From an uncultured Rhodospirillales bacterium (GTDB lineage Bacteria > Pseudomonadota > Alphaproteobacteria > Azospirillales > Azospirillaceae): DNA of 47,671 nucleotides. The stretch lies in assembly GCA_903856295.1 (NCBI GenBank), contig CAIOBP010000155.1:1-47671 (forward strand). Direction: 5' to 3'. The notes under the pieces were generated by a model. The model worked only from the letters and a program-made list of their open reading frames with translations. It had not been told where the DNA came from and ran no database searches. The position numbers were made by a program, and so were the translations under genes. Positions 16,964-25,436 of this stretch are shown here, one piece after another. The stretch's first letter is position 1. Every line of letters starts with the position of its first letter.

Positions 16964-17449
16964 TCACAGGTCGGGTTTGACCACCATCAGGTAGAACACG
17001 GCCATCACCGCCGAGAATGCCGGCCAGCCCAGGGCGAACCACAGCCGGAAATAGCGGCGGTAGGTGTCGGGCAGGTCGGTGCCGGCGGCCAGGGCGGCGG
17101 CGGCCAGGCGCTGCATTTGGATTTGCAGCCAGACCACCGGCAGCCAGCAGGCGCCGGCCAGGGCATAGAGTCCGAGCGAGAGCATCAGCCAGGGCGTGGT
17201 CAGCGGCCAGCCCTGGGCCAGAGCCAGCAGAACCCCGGTGATCGGTTGCAGGATCACCGCCGGGGTGGTGAACAGCCAGTCGGCGACGACGACGCTGCGG
17301 CTGGTCACCGCGATCGCCCGCAGATCACCGCTGATCGAGCCGCGCAGCCCATGGAAGGCGGTGCCGAGACCGGTGCCGAACAGCAGGGTCGAGGAGAGGA
17401 TATGCAGCCATTTGATCAGCAAGACATGCTCGGCCAGAAACGGGGTCAT
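16964..17449 (-). CDS. DUF2269 family integral membrane protein
   Basis: 161 aa with four predicted helices. The pattern LLIKWLHILSSTLLFGTGLGTAFHG at the start, GWPAFSAVMAVFYLMV at the end and a DTYRRYFRLWF segment fit DUF2269 (COG5528-type) proteins of unknown function. The ATG overlaps the stop of the upstream SDR/DoxX gene (ATGA), so the two are translationally coupled and probably form one functional unit in the membrane. Confidence 0.85.
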   Translation of the reverse strand: MTPFLAEHVLLIKWLHILSSTLLFGTGLGTAFHGLRGSISGDLRAIAVTSRSVVVADWLFTTPAVILQPITGVLLALAQGWPLTTPWLMLSLGLYALAGACWLPVVWLQIQMQRLAAAALAAGTDLPDTYRRYFRLWFALGWPAFSAVMAVFYLMVVKPDL

Positions 17450-18693
17450 CTCCGATCCTCCAGGGTCATCATGATCAGGATCGCCAGCGCCAGTGGCAGG
17501 TTTTTGAGCAGCGGCGCGAACGGGTGCAGCCAATATTCGGCGGGAAGAGCGAGGGCGATGCCGGTATAGGCCGCCATCGCCGCCAGTTGCACCGCGCCGA
17601 CCAGAACCGGCCGCCAGCCGGCCAGCAGCAAAAGGCCGATCACCCCGTCGAGACCGGCGGCGCCATAGAGCGCAAGATCGGCGGTGGTGCCGGTCAGCCC
17701 GGTCAGGGCCATCAGCCGGTAGCTTTCGGCCAGCGGATAGAGCCCGAGCGAACAGGCGGCCGTGGCCAGCCAGACCATGCCGAGGCTCCAGCGCAACGGC
17801 AGACGCAGCAGCGTCAGCCGGGCGTGCCAGCGATCGGCTTCGGTAGCCGGCTCCCGGGCCAGGGCCGTGGCCAGCGCACGGGGCGGACGACCAAGCGCGG
17901 CGGTCACCGGGCCGGCATCGCCGACATTGCCCTGTTTCAGCATGGCCAGGGTTTCCCGGTTGAGCGGGCTGGCGCTCAGACGCTCACCCACAGCGGCCAT
18001 GGCCTTCAAGACCACCTCCGGCACCCCGAGAAACCGGCGCGCCGGCAGGCCCAGCCAGCCGCGCAGAGTGACGGCCAGGGCATCGGTGGTCATCGGCTCC
18101 GGCCCGACCACATCGAGAAAGCGGGGCAAAGGCCCAGGCCGGGTGACCAGGGCGGCGACCAGCGCCGTGAGATCGCCGACATGAACGGGCTGGAGCCTCC
18201 AGGTGCCGGGACCGAGACGCAACGGCCAGGGCAGCGCGGCCAGCGCCGAAAACAGCGCCGTGGAGGCGCCGCCGCGTCCGAACACCACCGAGGGCCGCAG
18301 CACGCACCAATCCAGCCCGAACGACGCGCGGAGCGCCTCCTCGCCCTGCCCCTTGGTGCGGTGATAGGCGCTGGCGCCAGCGCTGGACGCGCCCAGGGCC
18401 GAAATCTGGATCAGCCGGGCCACGCCGGCGGCGCCACAGGCCCGAACCAGGGTCGCGGTCCCGATGGCATGAACCCCGTCCAGGCTGTTGCCGCTTTGGT
18501 CACGGATCAGCCCGGCGGCGTTGATGACCACGCCATAGCCGGCCAGCCGGGCCGCAACCGATGCGTCGTCGTCACGGGCGAGATCGAGGTCTCTGCGGCC
18601 GAGGGCCAGCACCTCATGCCCGGCGTCGCGTAAGGCCGCCGCGAGATGGCGGCCGATGAAGCCGGTGCCGCCGATGATCAGAATGCGTTTCAT
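17446..18693 (-). CDS. NAD(P)-binding SDR protein with C-terminal DoxX-like membrane domain
   Basis: 415 aa. Residues 1 to about 290 form an extended/atypical short-chain dehydrogenase: the dinucleotide loop is ILIIGGTGFIGRHLAAAL, followed by VVINAAGL and a YHRTKGQGE segment that carries Tyr-x-x-x-Lys (active-site Tyr and Lys). Residues about 305-415 hold four helices resembling DoxX. Such fusions typically accompany DUF2269 proteins, as here. The substrate is not known; a quinone- or lipid-linked role is only a guess. Confidence 0.88.
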   Translation of the reverse strand: MKRILIIGGTGFIGRHLAAALRDAGHEVLALGRRDLDLARDDDASVAARLAGYGVVINAAGLIRDQSGNSLDGVHAIGTATLVRACGAAGVARLIQISALGASSAGASAYHRTKGQGEEALRASFGLDWCVLRPSVVFGRGGASTALFSALAALPWPLRLGPGTWRLQPVHVGDLTALVAALVTRPGPLPRFLDVVGPEPMTTDALAVTLRGWLGLPARRFLGVPEVVLKAMAAVGERLSASPLNRETLAMLKQGNVGDAGPVTAALGRPPRALATALAREPATEADRWHARLTLLRLPLRWSLGMVWLATAACSLGLYPLAESYRLMALTGLTGTTADLALYGAAGLDGVIGLLLLAGWRPVLVGAVQLAAMAAYTGIALALPAEYWLHPFAPLLKNLPLALAILIMMTLEDRR

Positions 18694-18840
18694 GTCCTTG
18701 CCCCGAGTGGTTTCCCGCTCTCTTCAGCAATCGCCATGCCGGGGCCGGGGCGGCGGAAATCCTGGGACGCGCGGATCAGGCTGTTAACGCCGGACGCAAT
18801 TCGGGGTATTCTTCTGTCAACGATGGATACAGGAGAGGGC

Positions 18841-20490
18841 ATGGACGGCGCCGCGCTGCTCGCGCTTGCGATCCTGACCACGGCCGGAGTTGGGGCCGGT
18901 CTGGCGTGGTTCCTGGTCACCCGGACCGGGCAGGCTCCCGGTGCCCGGCCGCTGGCGGCGTTTCTGCTGCTGGTTGGGCTGTGGGCGCTCGGCCTGCTGC
19001 TGCCCGATGGCGCCGGCCGCTCCCTGCTGGCGCTGGCGCCGCTGGCCGGAGCGGTGTTCGTCCATTTCACCCTGCGGCTGGCGGACAGGGGGGTCGGGGC
19101 GCTGGGCTGGATTTACGGCGCCGGGGCGGGCGCGACCCTGCTTGCCCTGATTGGCGGCACCGGTGAATTCATCCCCTGGCCCGGCTGTGACCGGTTTTTT
19201 CGCTATCAGGGGGCAGGACTGGCCGCCGCCGGGGTGACGCTGACCCTGGCCGCCCTGGGACACGCCCTGCTGCTGGACTCCTGGCGGCGGACCCTCGGCA
19301 AGCGGCACCGGCAGATCGGCGTCGTGCTCGGTTCCTCGGCGCTGGGTCTTGGCTCGGTGGTGGCGCTGGCCTTTCCGGTGCTGGGCATCGAGGTCTTTCC
19401 CTGGACGTTGCTGCTGCTGCCCGGATACGCGATCGGGCTCGGCTATGGCGTGGTCCGCTATGAGCTGATGGCCGCCAACCATTGGGCGCGACAGGCGCTG
19501 ACCTGGGCCATGGTGACGACCCTGGCGGTGGTCGCCACGGCGGTGCCGCTCGGCTGGCTGGCGGCGGAGCGGTCGTGGCTGGCCTCCGTCCTGGCGGTGC
19601 TGGTGGCGATGCTGGCCTGGATGCCGCTTCAGCGGCTGGCCGGACGGCTGATCTTCCCCAGCGGCGAGGTTTCGGCGGCGGAGCTGGCGGAGTGGCGCGA
19701 AGCCCTCGACGCCGCAACCGATGAAACCGCGCTCGAGACCGTCGCCACGGTGCTGTTGAGCCGCAAGCTTGGCCTGCCCGAAGACGTGCTCTCCGATTGG
19801 TCCGAGGCGCCCCCCGGACCACGACGGCTGGCCGAGTTGATCGACACCCTCAAGGCCGAAGCGAGGCGAACGCTGGAGCGGCGGCGCGCCCACGCCGAAC
19901 AGCAGCGTCTGGCCGAGCTGGGCGCCCTGGCCGCCACCGTCGCCCACGATCTGCGCAACCCCATGAACATCATCGCCATGGCGGTGGCCGACACCGCCCC
20001 CGCGCCCAGAGCCGAGGTCGCGGCGCAGCTTGCCCGTATGGCGGCGCTGGTGCGGGACCTGCTCGACTATGCCAAACCCTGGACGGTCGAGCCCGCCGAA
20101 ACCGACCTCGCCGCCGTTTTGCAGGAAGTCGGGGCCGGACTGGCCTTCACGACCGAACTTCCCTCCGGCCTGAGCCTTCGCGCCGACCGGCTCCGGCTCG
20201 GTCAGGTCCTGGGCAACCTGCTGGCCAACGCCGCCGCCGCCAGCGGCCGGGTGCTGGTGACGGCTGAGACCACAGGCGATTTCACCGTCATCGAGGTTTG
20301 CGATGATGGTCCCGGCATTCCCGAGGACATCCGGGAGTCCCTGTTCCGCCCCTTCGTCTCGCGCGGTCCGGGCGGCACCGGCCTGGGGCTGGCCATCGTC
20401 GCCCGGATCATGGCCGCTCACGGCGGTTCGGTGACGGTGGCGTCCCGTCCGGGCTGGACCACCTGTTTTCGTCTGAGGTTCCCGCGATGA
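18841..20490 (+). CDS. Membrane sensor histidine kinase
   Basis: 549 aa. The first 270 residues are strongly hydrophobic (about eight helices) with no large periplasmic domain, so the signal is probably sensed in or at the membrane. The transmitter domain has the phospho-accepting H369 in TVAHDLRNPMN, N-box LGNLLANAAAASG, and ATP-lid boxes CDDGPGIP and GTGLGLAIV. I chose this ATG because AGGAG stands five bases before it; an in-frame ATG 18 bases upstream has no such site. It overlaps the next gene by four bases, making a two-component pair. Confidence 0.93.
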   Translation: MDGAALLALAILTTAGVGAGLAWFLVTRTGQAPGARPLAAFLLLVGLWALGLLLPDGAGRSLLALAPLAGAVFVHFTLRLADRGVGALGWIYGAGAGATLLALIGGTGEFIPWPGCDRFFRYQGAGLAAAGVTLTLAALGHALLLDSWRRTLGKRHRQIGVVLGSSALGLGSVVALAFPVLGIEVFPWTLLLLPGYAIGLGYGVVRYELMAANHWARQALTWAMVTTLAVVATAVPLGWLAAERSWLASVLAVLVAMLAWMPLQRLAGRLIFPSGEVSAAELAEWREALDAATDETALETVATVLLSRKLGLPEDVLSDWSEAPPGPRRLAELIDTLKAEARRTLERRRAHAEQQRLAELGALAATVAHDLRNPMNIIAMAVADTAPAPRAEVAAQLARMAALVRDLLDYAKPWTVEPAETDLAAVLQEVGAGLAFTTELPSGLSLRADRLRLGQVLGNLLANAAAASGRVLVTAETTGDFTVIEVCDDGPGIPEDIRESLFRPFVSRGPGGTGLGLAIVARIMAAHGGSVTVASRPGWTTCFRLRFPR

Positions 20491-21839
20491 CCACCGGCAC
20501 CATCCTGCTCGTCGATGACGAACCGGCCTTTCTGCGTCTGGCCGCGGCATGGCTGGAAAAGCAAGGCCAGCGGGTGATCACGGCGGCCAATGGCGCCGAA
20601 GCCAGGGCGGCGTTTGCCGGCGCACGACCCGATCTGGTCGTGCTCGATCTGGTCATGCCGCCGGAGCGCACGCCGGAAGCCGGTCTGGCGCTGATTTCGG
20701 TGTTTTCTGCGGTGCCGGTGGTGGTGTTGACCGCCCATGCCGACACCGCCCTGGCCTTGCGGGCGGTGGCCGCCGGGGCCTGGGATTTCCTGACCAAGCC
20801 GGTCGAGCCGGAGCTGCTGCGCTTCGTCGTCGAGCGCGCCCTGGCCAAACGCGCGCTCGACCAGGAATTGGCCCGCCTGCGCGCCCCCGGAACCGGGGAC
20901 GACGGCATGATCGGCGCCAGCCCGGCGATTCAGCGGTTGCGCGACATGGTGCGGCGGGTTGGTCCCGCCGCCGTGCCGGTGTTGGTGCTGGGGCCGAGCG
21001 GCAGCGGCAAGGAGTTGGTTGCCCGCGCCCTTCATGCCGCCGGTCCCCGCCGGGCCGGACCGTTCGTCACCGTCCATTGCGGCGCCATTCCCGCCGAATT
21101 GTTGGAAAGCGAGCTGTTCGGCCACCTCAAGGGCAGCTTCACCGGCGCTCACCAGGATCGCGCCGGTCTGCTGGCAACCGCTCATGGCGGCACGCTCTTC
21201 CTCGACGAGGTCGGCGAAACCCCGCCGCCGATGCAGGTCAAGCTGCTGCGGTTCTTGCAGGAGGGCACGTTCACCCCGGTCGGCGCCCGCCAGCCCGCGA
21301 CCGCCGATGTCCGGCTGATCTCGGCCACTCACCGCGATCTCGAAACCATGGTCGCCGCGGGCGGTTTCCGGGAGGATTTCTATTACCGTCTCAAAGGCGT
21401 GGTTTTGCGCAGCCCGGCCCTGACCGAACGCCGGGAAGACATCGCGCCGCTGGCCGCGCGCTTTCTGGCCGACACGGCGGGGCGCCGCCGCCTGCGCTTC
21501 ACCACCGAAGCCCTGGCCTGGCTCGCCGAGCAGTCCTGGCCCGGCAATGTTCGCGAACTGAAAGCGGTGGTGGCCGCCGCCACCGCTCTCGCCGACCCCG
21601 GCGGAGACGGAACGATCGGCCCCGCTGACCTGGGGTTCGCCCGCAGCGGCGAGCTGCCTGCCGGCACTCCCGGTCCCGCCCAGCCCCAAACCCTGCCCGA
21701 AGCGGTGGCGGCCCTGGAACGACGCCTAATCACCGCCGCCCTCGCCGCCACCACCGCCAACCACAGCGCCGCCGCCCGCCGCTTGGGCGTGTCGCGGGTC
21801 GGGTTGCTGAAAATGATGAAGCGGCTGGCTTTGCGCTGA
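20487..21839 (+). CDS. NtrC-family sigma-54-dependent response regulator
   Basis: 450 aa partner of the preceding kinase. Receiver domain: acidic pair in LLVDDEP, phospho-acceptor D54, Lys104 in FLTKP. AAA+ domain: Walker A GPSGSGKE (169-176), Walker B LFLDEVGE, arginine-finger region FREDFYYRL. The sigma-54 contact loop reads GSFTGA (216-221) instead of GAFTGA. The C-terminal Fis-type helix-turn-helix is NHSAAARRLGVSRVGLLKMM. Target genes are unknown; I found no convincing sigma-54 promoter nearby. The stop codon lies in a 22-bp tandem duplication. Confidence 0.94.
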   Translation: MTTGTILLVDDEPAFLRLAAAWLEKQGQRVITAANGAEARAAFAGARPDLVVLDLVMPPERTPEAGLALISVFSAVPVVVLTAHADTALALRAVAAGAWDFLTKPVEPELLRFVVERALAKRALDQELARLRAPGTGDDGMIGASPAIQRLRDMVRRVGPAAVPVLVLGPSGSGKELVARALHAAGPRRAGPFVTVHCGAIPAELLESELFGHLKGSFTGAHQDRAGLLATAHGGTLFLDEVGETPPPMQVKLLRFLQEGTFTPVGARQPATADVRLISATHRDLETMVAAGGFREDFYYRLKGVVLRSPALTERREDIAPLAARFLADTAGRRRLRFTTEALAWLAEQSWPGNVRELKAVVAAATALADPGGDGTIGPADLGFARSGELPAGTPGPAQPQTLPEAVAALERRLITAALAATTANHSAAARRLGVSRVGLLKMMKRLALR

Positions 21840-21873
21840 CCACCCTGGGCGTTTGCGCTGACCACCCTGGGCG
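21830..21873. repeat. 22-bp tandem duplication across a stop codon
   Basis: Two perfect copies of a 22-base unit, starting TTTGCGCTGACC and ending CCCTGGGCG, lie end to end. The first contains the last codons and stop of the response regulator. The unit length is not a multiple of three, so the second copy is out of frame and untranslated. Between here and cobA (about 230 bases) I see no gene. Confidence 0.85.
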
Positions 21874-22101
21874 ATGGCTCGTTCGAGCGCGCCCGATCAC
21901 ACGAAGGCGGTGGCAATAACTCTCGATGGCACCGAGCATCATAGCGCAGGTCAACTCACTGAAGAACATGGCATTACCCCCAATGAAACCGATTTTGCCG
22001 CTTTGCTCGGCGCGACTCAGGGCTTGACCCGGAGGCGGCCAATCTTCATTCCATAGGCCCGCTGCGGCACCAAGCCGCCTTGCCAGAGGACCAGACTCCG
22101 C

Positions 22102-22914
22102 GTGTTCGATTCCACCGACTATACCCCGCCCGATTTCGCCTTTCCGGTGTTCGAACCCGGCTGGGTGTGGCTGACCGGGGCCGGACCGGGCGATCCCGGC
22201 CTGCTGACCCTCCACGCCCTCCACGCCCTGCGTGGCGCCGACGCCGTGCTCTACGACGCGCTGATCGACCGGCGGACTTTGGCCATGGCCCGGCCGGAAG
22301 CCGAACAGATCTATGTCGGCAAGCGGGGCGGCCGGCGCTCGTGCAAGCAGGAAGACATCTGCGCCCTGATGGTCGAGCAGGCCAAACTGGGAAAGCGGGT
22401 GCTGCGGCTGAAGGGCGGCGATCCGATGGTCTTCGGCCGCGGCGCCGAGGAGGCCCAGGCGCTCTCCGAAGCCACGGTGCCGTTCCGGGTGATTCCCGGA
22501 GTCTCGGCCGGGCTGGGCGGGTTGGCCTATGCCGGGATTCCGCTGACCGCGCGCGGCATCAACGAAGCCGTGACCTTCGTCACCGGCCACGACATTCACG
22601 GCAAGGTGCCGGAACAAATCAACTGGGACGCCCTGGCCAAGGGCGCGCCGGTGCTGGTGCTGTTCATGGCCCTGCGCAACCTCCATGACATCGTGCCGCG
22701 CCTGCTGGCCGGCGGACGCCAGCCGGCCGAGCGGGTGGCCATCGTCCGCGCCGCCACCACGCCCGATCAGCAGGTCACCGAAACCACCCTCGGCGAGTGC
22801 GTCGCGGTGGCCGCCGGCATCGAGCCGCCGGCCCTGGTGGTGATCGGCGAGGTGGTGCGGCTGCGACCGCTGCTCAACCGCGTCGGCGCGCTGACCGGGG
22901 CCGCGGCCCCGTGA
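22102..22914 (+). CDS. cobA: Uroporphyrinogen-III C-methyltransferase (SumT)
   Basis: Methylates uroporphyrinogen III at C2 and C7 to precorrin-2, the branch compound for B12 and siroheme. 270 aa; core motifs VWLTGAGPGDPGLLTL, VLYDALID, VLRLKGGDPMVFGRGAEE and VIPGVSAGLGGLAYAGIPLTARG are those of the family. It is the stand-alone form without the CysG siroheme domains. The GTG start is weakly supported (GAGGA about 12 bases away). It leads cobB and cobO, and neighbours the siroheme-dependent sulfite reductase. Confidence 0.96.
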   Translation: MFDSTDYTPPDFAFPVFEPGWVWLTGAGPGDPGLLTLHALHALRGADAVLYDALIDRRTLAMARPEAEQIYVGKRGGRRSCKQEDICALMVEQAKLGKRVLRLKGGDPMVFGRGAEEAQALSEATVPFRVIPGVSAGLGGLAYAGIPLTARGINEAVTFVTGHDIHGKVPEQINWDALAKGAPVLVLFMALRNLHDIVPRLLAGGRQPAERVAIVRAATTPDQQVTETTLGECVAVAAGIEPPALVVIGEVVRLRPLLNRVGALTGAAAP

Positions 22915-22937
22915 GTCCGGCCGGACCATCCGGACGA

Positions 22938-24269
22938 ATGACGGCAACTCGGGGACTGATCCTGGCGGCCCCGGCCTCGGCCGGCGGCAAGACCACCCTG
23001 ACCCTGGCCCTGCTGCGCCATCTGCGCGACGCCGGAGTTGGCGTCGCCTCGTGCAAGAGCGGGCCGGACTATATCGACCCGGCCTTTCACGCCGCCGCCG
23101 GGGGACGACCGTGCCGCAACCTCGATGGCTGGGCGATGCGCCCCGAGACCCTGGCCGCCCTGGCCTGGACAGCCGGCGACGATGCCGAGCTGGTCATTGC
23201 CGAAGGGGTGATGGGGCTGTTCGACGGTACCGCCGGCGGCGCGGGCTCCACCGCCGATCTCGCCCAAAGCACCGGCTGGCCGGTGGTACTGGTGGTCGAT
23301 GTCAAGGGACAGGCGACCTCGGCGGCGGCGACCGTCCATGGCTTCAACAGCTTCCGCCCCGGCCTGACTCTGGCCGGCGTGATCTTCAACCGCGTCGGCG
23401 GCGACAAGCACGAACGGATGTTGCGTCAGGCCTGCGCGCCGCTCGGCGTGCCGGTGCTGGGCGCGGTGCGCCGCCACGCCGACCTCGCCCTGCCCGACCG
23501 CCATCTCGGATTGGTCCAGGCGGCCGAGCACCCCGATCTCGAGGCGTTTCTCGCCCGCGCCGCCGCCATCATCGCCCGCGAGGTCGATGTTCCGGCCCTG
23601 ACCGCCCTCGCCCGGCCGCTGGCCCTGCCCCGCCCCGACACCCGCCATCGTCCCGGCCCGCCGCCGCCCGGCCAGCGGGTGGCGGTGGCGCGCGACGTCG
23701 CCTTCGCCTTCGGTTATCCCTGGCTGCTGGAGTCGTGGCAGGCGAGCGGGGCCGATATCCTGCCCTTCTCGCCCCTGGCCGACGAAGCCCCCGCCGCCGC
23801 CGCCGACTCGGTGTATCTGCCCGGCGGCTATCCCGAGTTGCACGCCGGCCGGCTGGCCGGCAGCGCGCGCTTTCTCGATGGGCTACGCGCCGCCGCCGGG
23901 GCCGGCAAACCGGTATTCGGCGAGTGTGGCGGCTACATGGTGCTCGGCCAGGGCATGGTCGATGCCGAGGGCGCCCGCCATGCCATGGCCGGATTGCTCG
24001 GCCTCGAATGCTCCTTCGCGCACCGGCGGCTGCATCTCGGCTACCGGCAGGTGCAAATGGCGGCGGACGGGCCGCTGGGCCGGGCCGGGACGCGCTGTCG
24101 CGGTCACGAGTTCCACTTCGCCACCATCCTCGGCGCCAACGCCGCCCAGCCGCTGTTCTTCTGCCAGGACGCCGAAGGCACCGGACTGCCACCGGCCGGA
24201 GAAATCCGGGGTCCGGTGGCCGGTTCCTTTATTCACCTGATCGACCGCCACCTGATCGGCCGCGCATGA
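22938..24269 (+). CDS. cobB: Hydrogenobyrinate/cobyrinate a,c-diamide synthase (CobB/CbiA)
   Basis: ATP- and glutamine-dependent amidation of the a and c carboxylates of the corrin ring. 443 aa: an ATPase domain beginning LILAAPASAGGKTTLTLALL with CKSGPDYIDPAFH and VIAEGVMGLFDG, and a C-terminal type 1 glutamine amidotransferase domain with the nucleophile in FGECGGYMVLGQ and the C-terminal His region SFIHLIDRH. The ATG matches the family N-terminus; a GTG at 22911 that overlaps the cobA stop would add nine residues. Confidence 0.95.
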   Translation: MTATRGLILAAPASAGGKTTLTLALLRHLRDAGVGVASCKSGPDYIDPAFHAAAGGRPCRNLDGWAMRPETLAALAWTAGDDAELVIAEGVMGLFDGTAGGAGSTADLAQSTGWPVVLVVDVKGQATSAAATVHGFNSFRPGLTLAGVIFNRVGGDKHERMLRQACAPLGVPVLGAVRRHADLALPDRHLGLVQAAEHPDLEAFLARAAAIIAREVDVPALTALARPLALPRPDTRHRPGPPPPGQRVAVARDVAFAFGYPWLLESWQASGADILPFSPLADEAPAAAADSVYLPGGYPELHAGRLAGSARFLDGLRAAAGAGKPVFGECGGYMVLGQGMVDAEGARHAMAGLLGLECSFAHRRLHLGYRQVQMAADGPLGRAGTRCRGHEFHFATILGANAAQPLFFCQDAEGTGLPPAGEIRGPVAGSFIHLIDRHLIGRA

Positions 24270-24856
24270 GCGACTGGACCGGCAAGATGGAAAAGCGCAA
24301 GGCCCTCGCCGATCAGCGGGCGGCGGCGCACACCCTCGAGAAGGGCTTGCTGATCGTCCACACCGGTCCCGGCAAAGGCAAGAGCACGGCGGCCCTGGGG
24401 CTGATTCTGCGCGCGGTCGGCCATGGCTTTCCGGTCGGTTTGGTGCAATTCGTCAAGGGCGGCTGGAGCCCGGGCGAACTCGCGGCCCTGGCCCGCTTCG
24501 ACGATCTGGTGACCGTGCGGGTGATGGGCGAGGGCTTCACCTGGGAGACCCGCGACCGCGAGCGCGACCAAGCCGCCGCCCGCAGCGCTTGGCTTGAGGC
24601 TCAAACCCTGCTCGCCGCGCCGCGCTACCGGCTGATCGTGCTCGACGAGTTGACCATCGCGCTCCGCTACGGCTTTCTCGAAGTCGCCGAGGTCGTTGCC
24701 ACCCTTGCCGCACGCCGCAGCGACCTCCACGTGGTGGTCACCGGCCGCAACGCCCCTCAGGAGTTGCTGGCCGCCGCCGACCTGATCACCGAAATGAAAG
24801 CAACCAAACACCCCTACCAAGCAGGTGTGAGGGCTCAACCCGGAATCGAATATTGA
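24266..24856 (+). CDS. cobO: Cob(I)yrinic acid a,c-diamide adenosyltransferase (CobO/BtuR)
   Basis: Attaches the 5'-deoxyadenosyl ligand to cobalt using ATP. 196 aa with the P-loop HTGPGKGKSTAALGL, VGLVQFVKGGW, GFTWETRDRERD, LIVLDELTIALRYG and VVVTGRNAP, and a C-terminal KATKHPYQAGVRAQPGIEY that is the family's hallmark. The ATG overlaps the cobB stop (ATGA). A double-hairpin repeat follows immediately and separates it from the convergent DUF934 gene. Confidence 0.97.
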   Translation: MSDWTGKMEKRKALADQRAAAHTLEKGLLIVHTGPGKGKSTAALGLILRAVGHGFPVGLVQFVKGGWSPGELAALARFDDLVTVRVMGEGFTWETRDRERDQAAARSAWLEAQTLLAAPRYRLIVLDELTIALRYGFLEVAEVVATLAARRSDLHVVVTGRNAPQELLAAADLITEMKATKHPYQAGVRAQPGIEY

Positions 24857-24862
24857 CGGTTT

Positions 24863-24910
24863 CCAAGGGTCTGCGACCCTTGGCCGGAGGTGCAGGGGGC
24901 AGCGCCCCCT
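24863..24910. terminator. Double-hairpin repeat between convergent genes (probable bidirectional terminator)
   Basis: Stems CCAAGGGTC/GACCCTTGG (24863-24871, 24875-24883) and AGGGGGC/GCCCCCT (24894-24900, 24904-24910) lie between the ends of cobO and the DUF934 gene. Layout and flanking GGTTTCCAA match the element at 6650-6696. Terminator function is inferred. Confidence 0.55.
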
Positions 24911-24929
24911 TGCCATCGCCTCTCCGTCC

Positions 24930-25436
24930 TCACCCCACCGTGCCGACGCGGCGACGAAGGTTGGAGAGCGGAGTGTCGTCGGTCAGGGCGGCTTGGTAGG
25001 CGACGCTGATCTCGGAGAGGGCGTGGCGCCAGCTCTCCAGCTTGGCGGTGTCCGCGACTTCGACCGAGGTGAAGCCGGTGCGGACCAGGAACTGGTATTG
25101 ATCGGGGAGAACGTGACCGACGGCGCGGATTTCGCCGGTAAAGCCGTGATGCTCGCGCAACTCCCGCGCGGTCGAGAAGGCCCGGCCATCGCGGAACACG
25201 GGGAATTCCAGCGCCACCAGGGTGAAGCGATCGAGATCGGCGGCGACTTCACCGGCCAACTGATCGCTCTTCAGGCGCACGCCCAGCGGCGTGTTGCGGG
25301 CTGAAAGCGCCGCGCGGTCGCGCCGCCAGCGCTCCAGACTGACGATCACCGGCCCCTCGGGCACGGTTACCGCCTCGTCATCGATGGCGAGCCAGGAATT
25401 TTCGGCGACTGCGCCGTCTTTAAGCAGCAGGGCCAT
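24930..25436 (-). CDS. DUF934 family protein of the sulfite reductase operon
   Basis: 168 aa, starting MALLLKDGAVAENSW. The block from VALEFPVFRDGRAFSTARELRE through GEIRAVGHVLPDQYQFLVRTGF is the DUF934 core. Family members almost always sit next to cysI in proteobacteria and are taken to assist sulfite reduction or electron supply, though the activity is not established. It overlaps the 3' end of cysI by 17 bases, so the two are cotranscribed. Confidence 0.9.
   Translation of the reverse strand: MALLLKDGAVAENSWLAIDDEAVTVPEGPVIVSLERWRRDRAALSARNTPLGVRLKSDQLAGEVAADLDRFTLVALEFPVFRDGRAFSTARELREHHGFTGEIRAVGHVLPDQYQFLVRTGFTSVEVADTAKLESWRHALSEISVAYQAALTDDTPLSNLRRRVGTVG

Noticed and set aside
21874-22056. 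A 60-codon frame (MARSSAPDHTKAVAITL...) between the response regulator and cobA
   Set aside because: No ribosome site, no recognisable motif, starts at the edge of a tandem duplication and has unusual composition; the opposite-strand frame is equally unconvincing.
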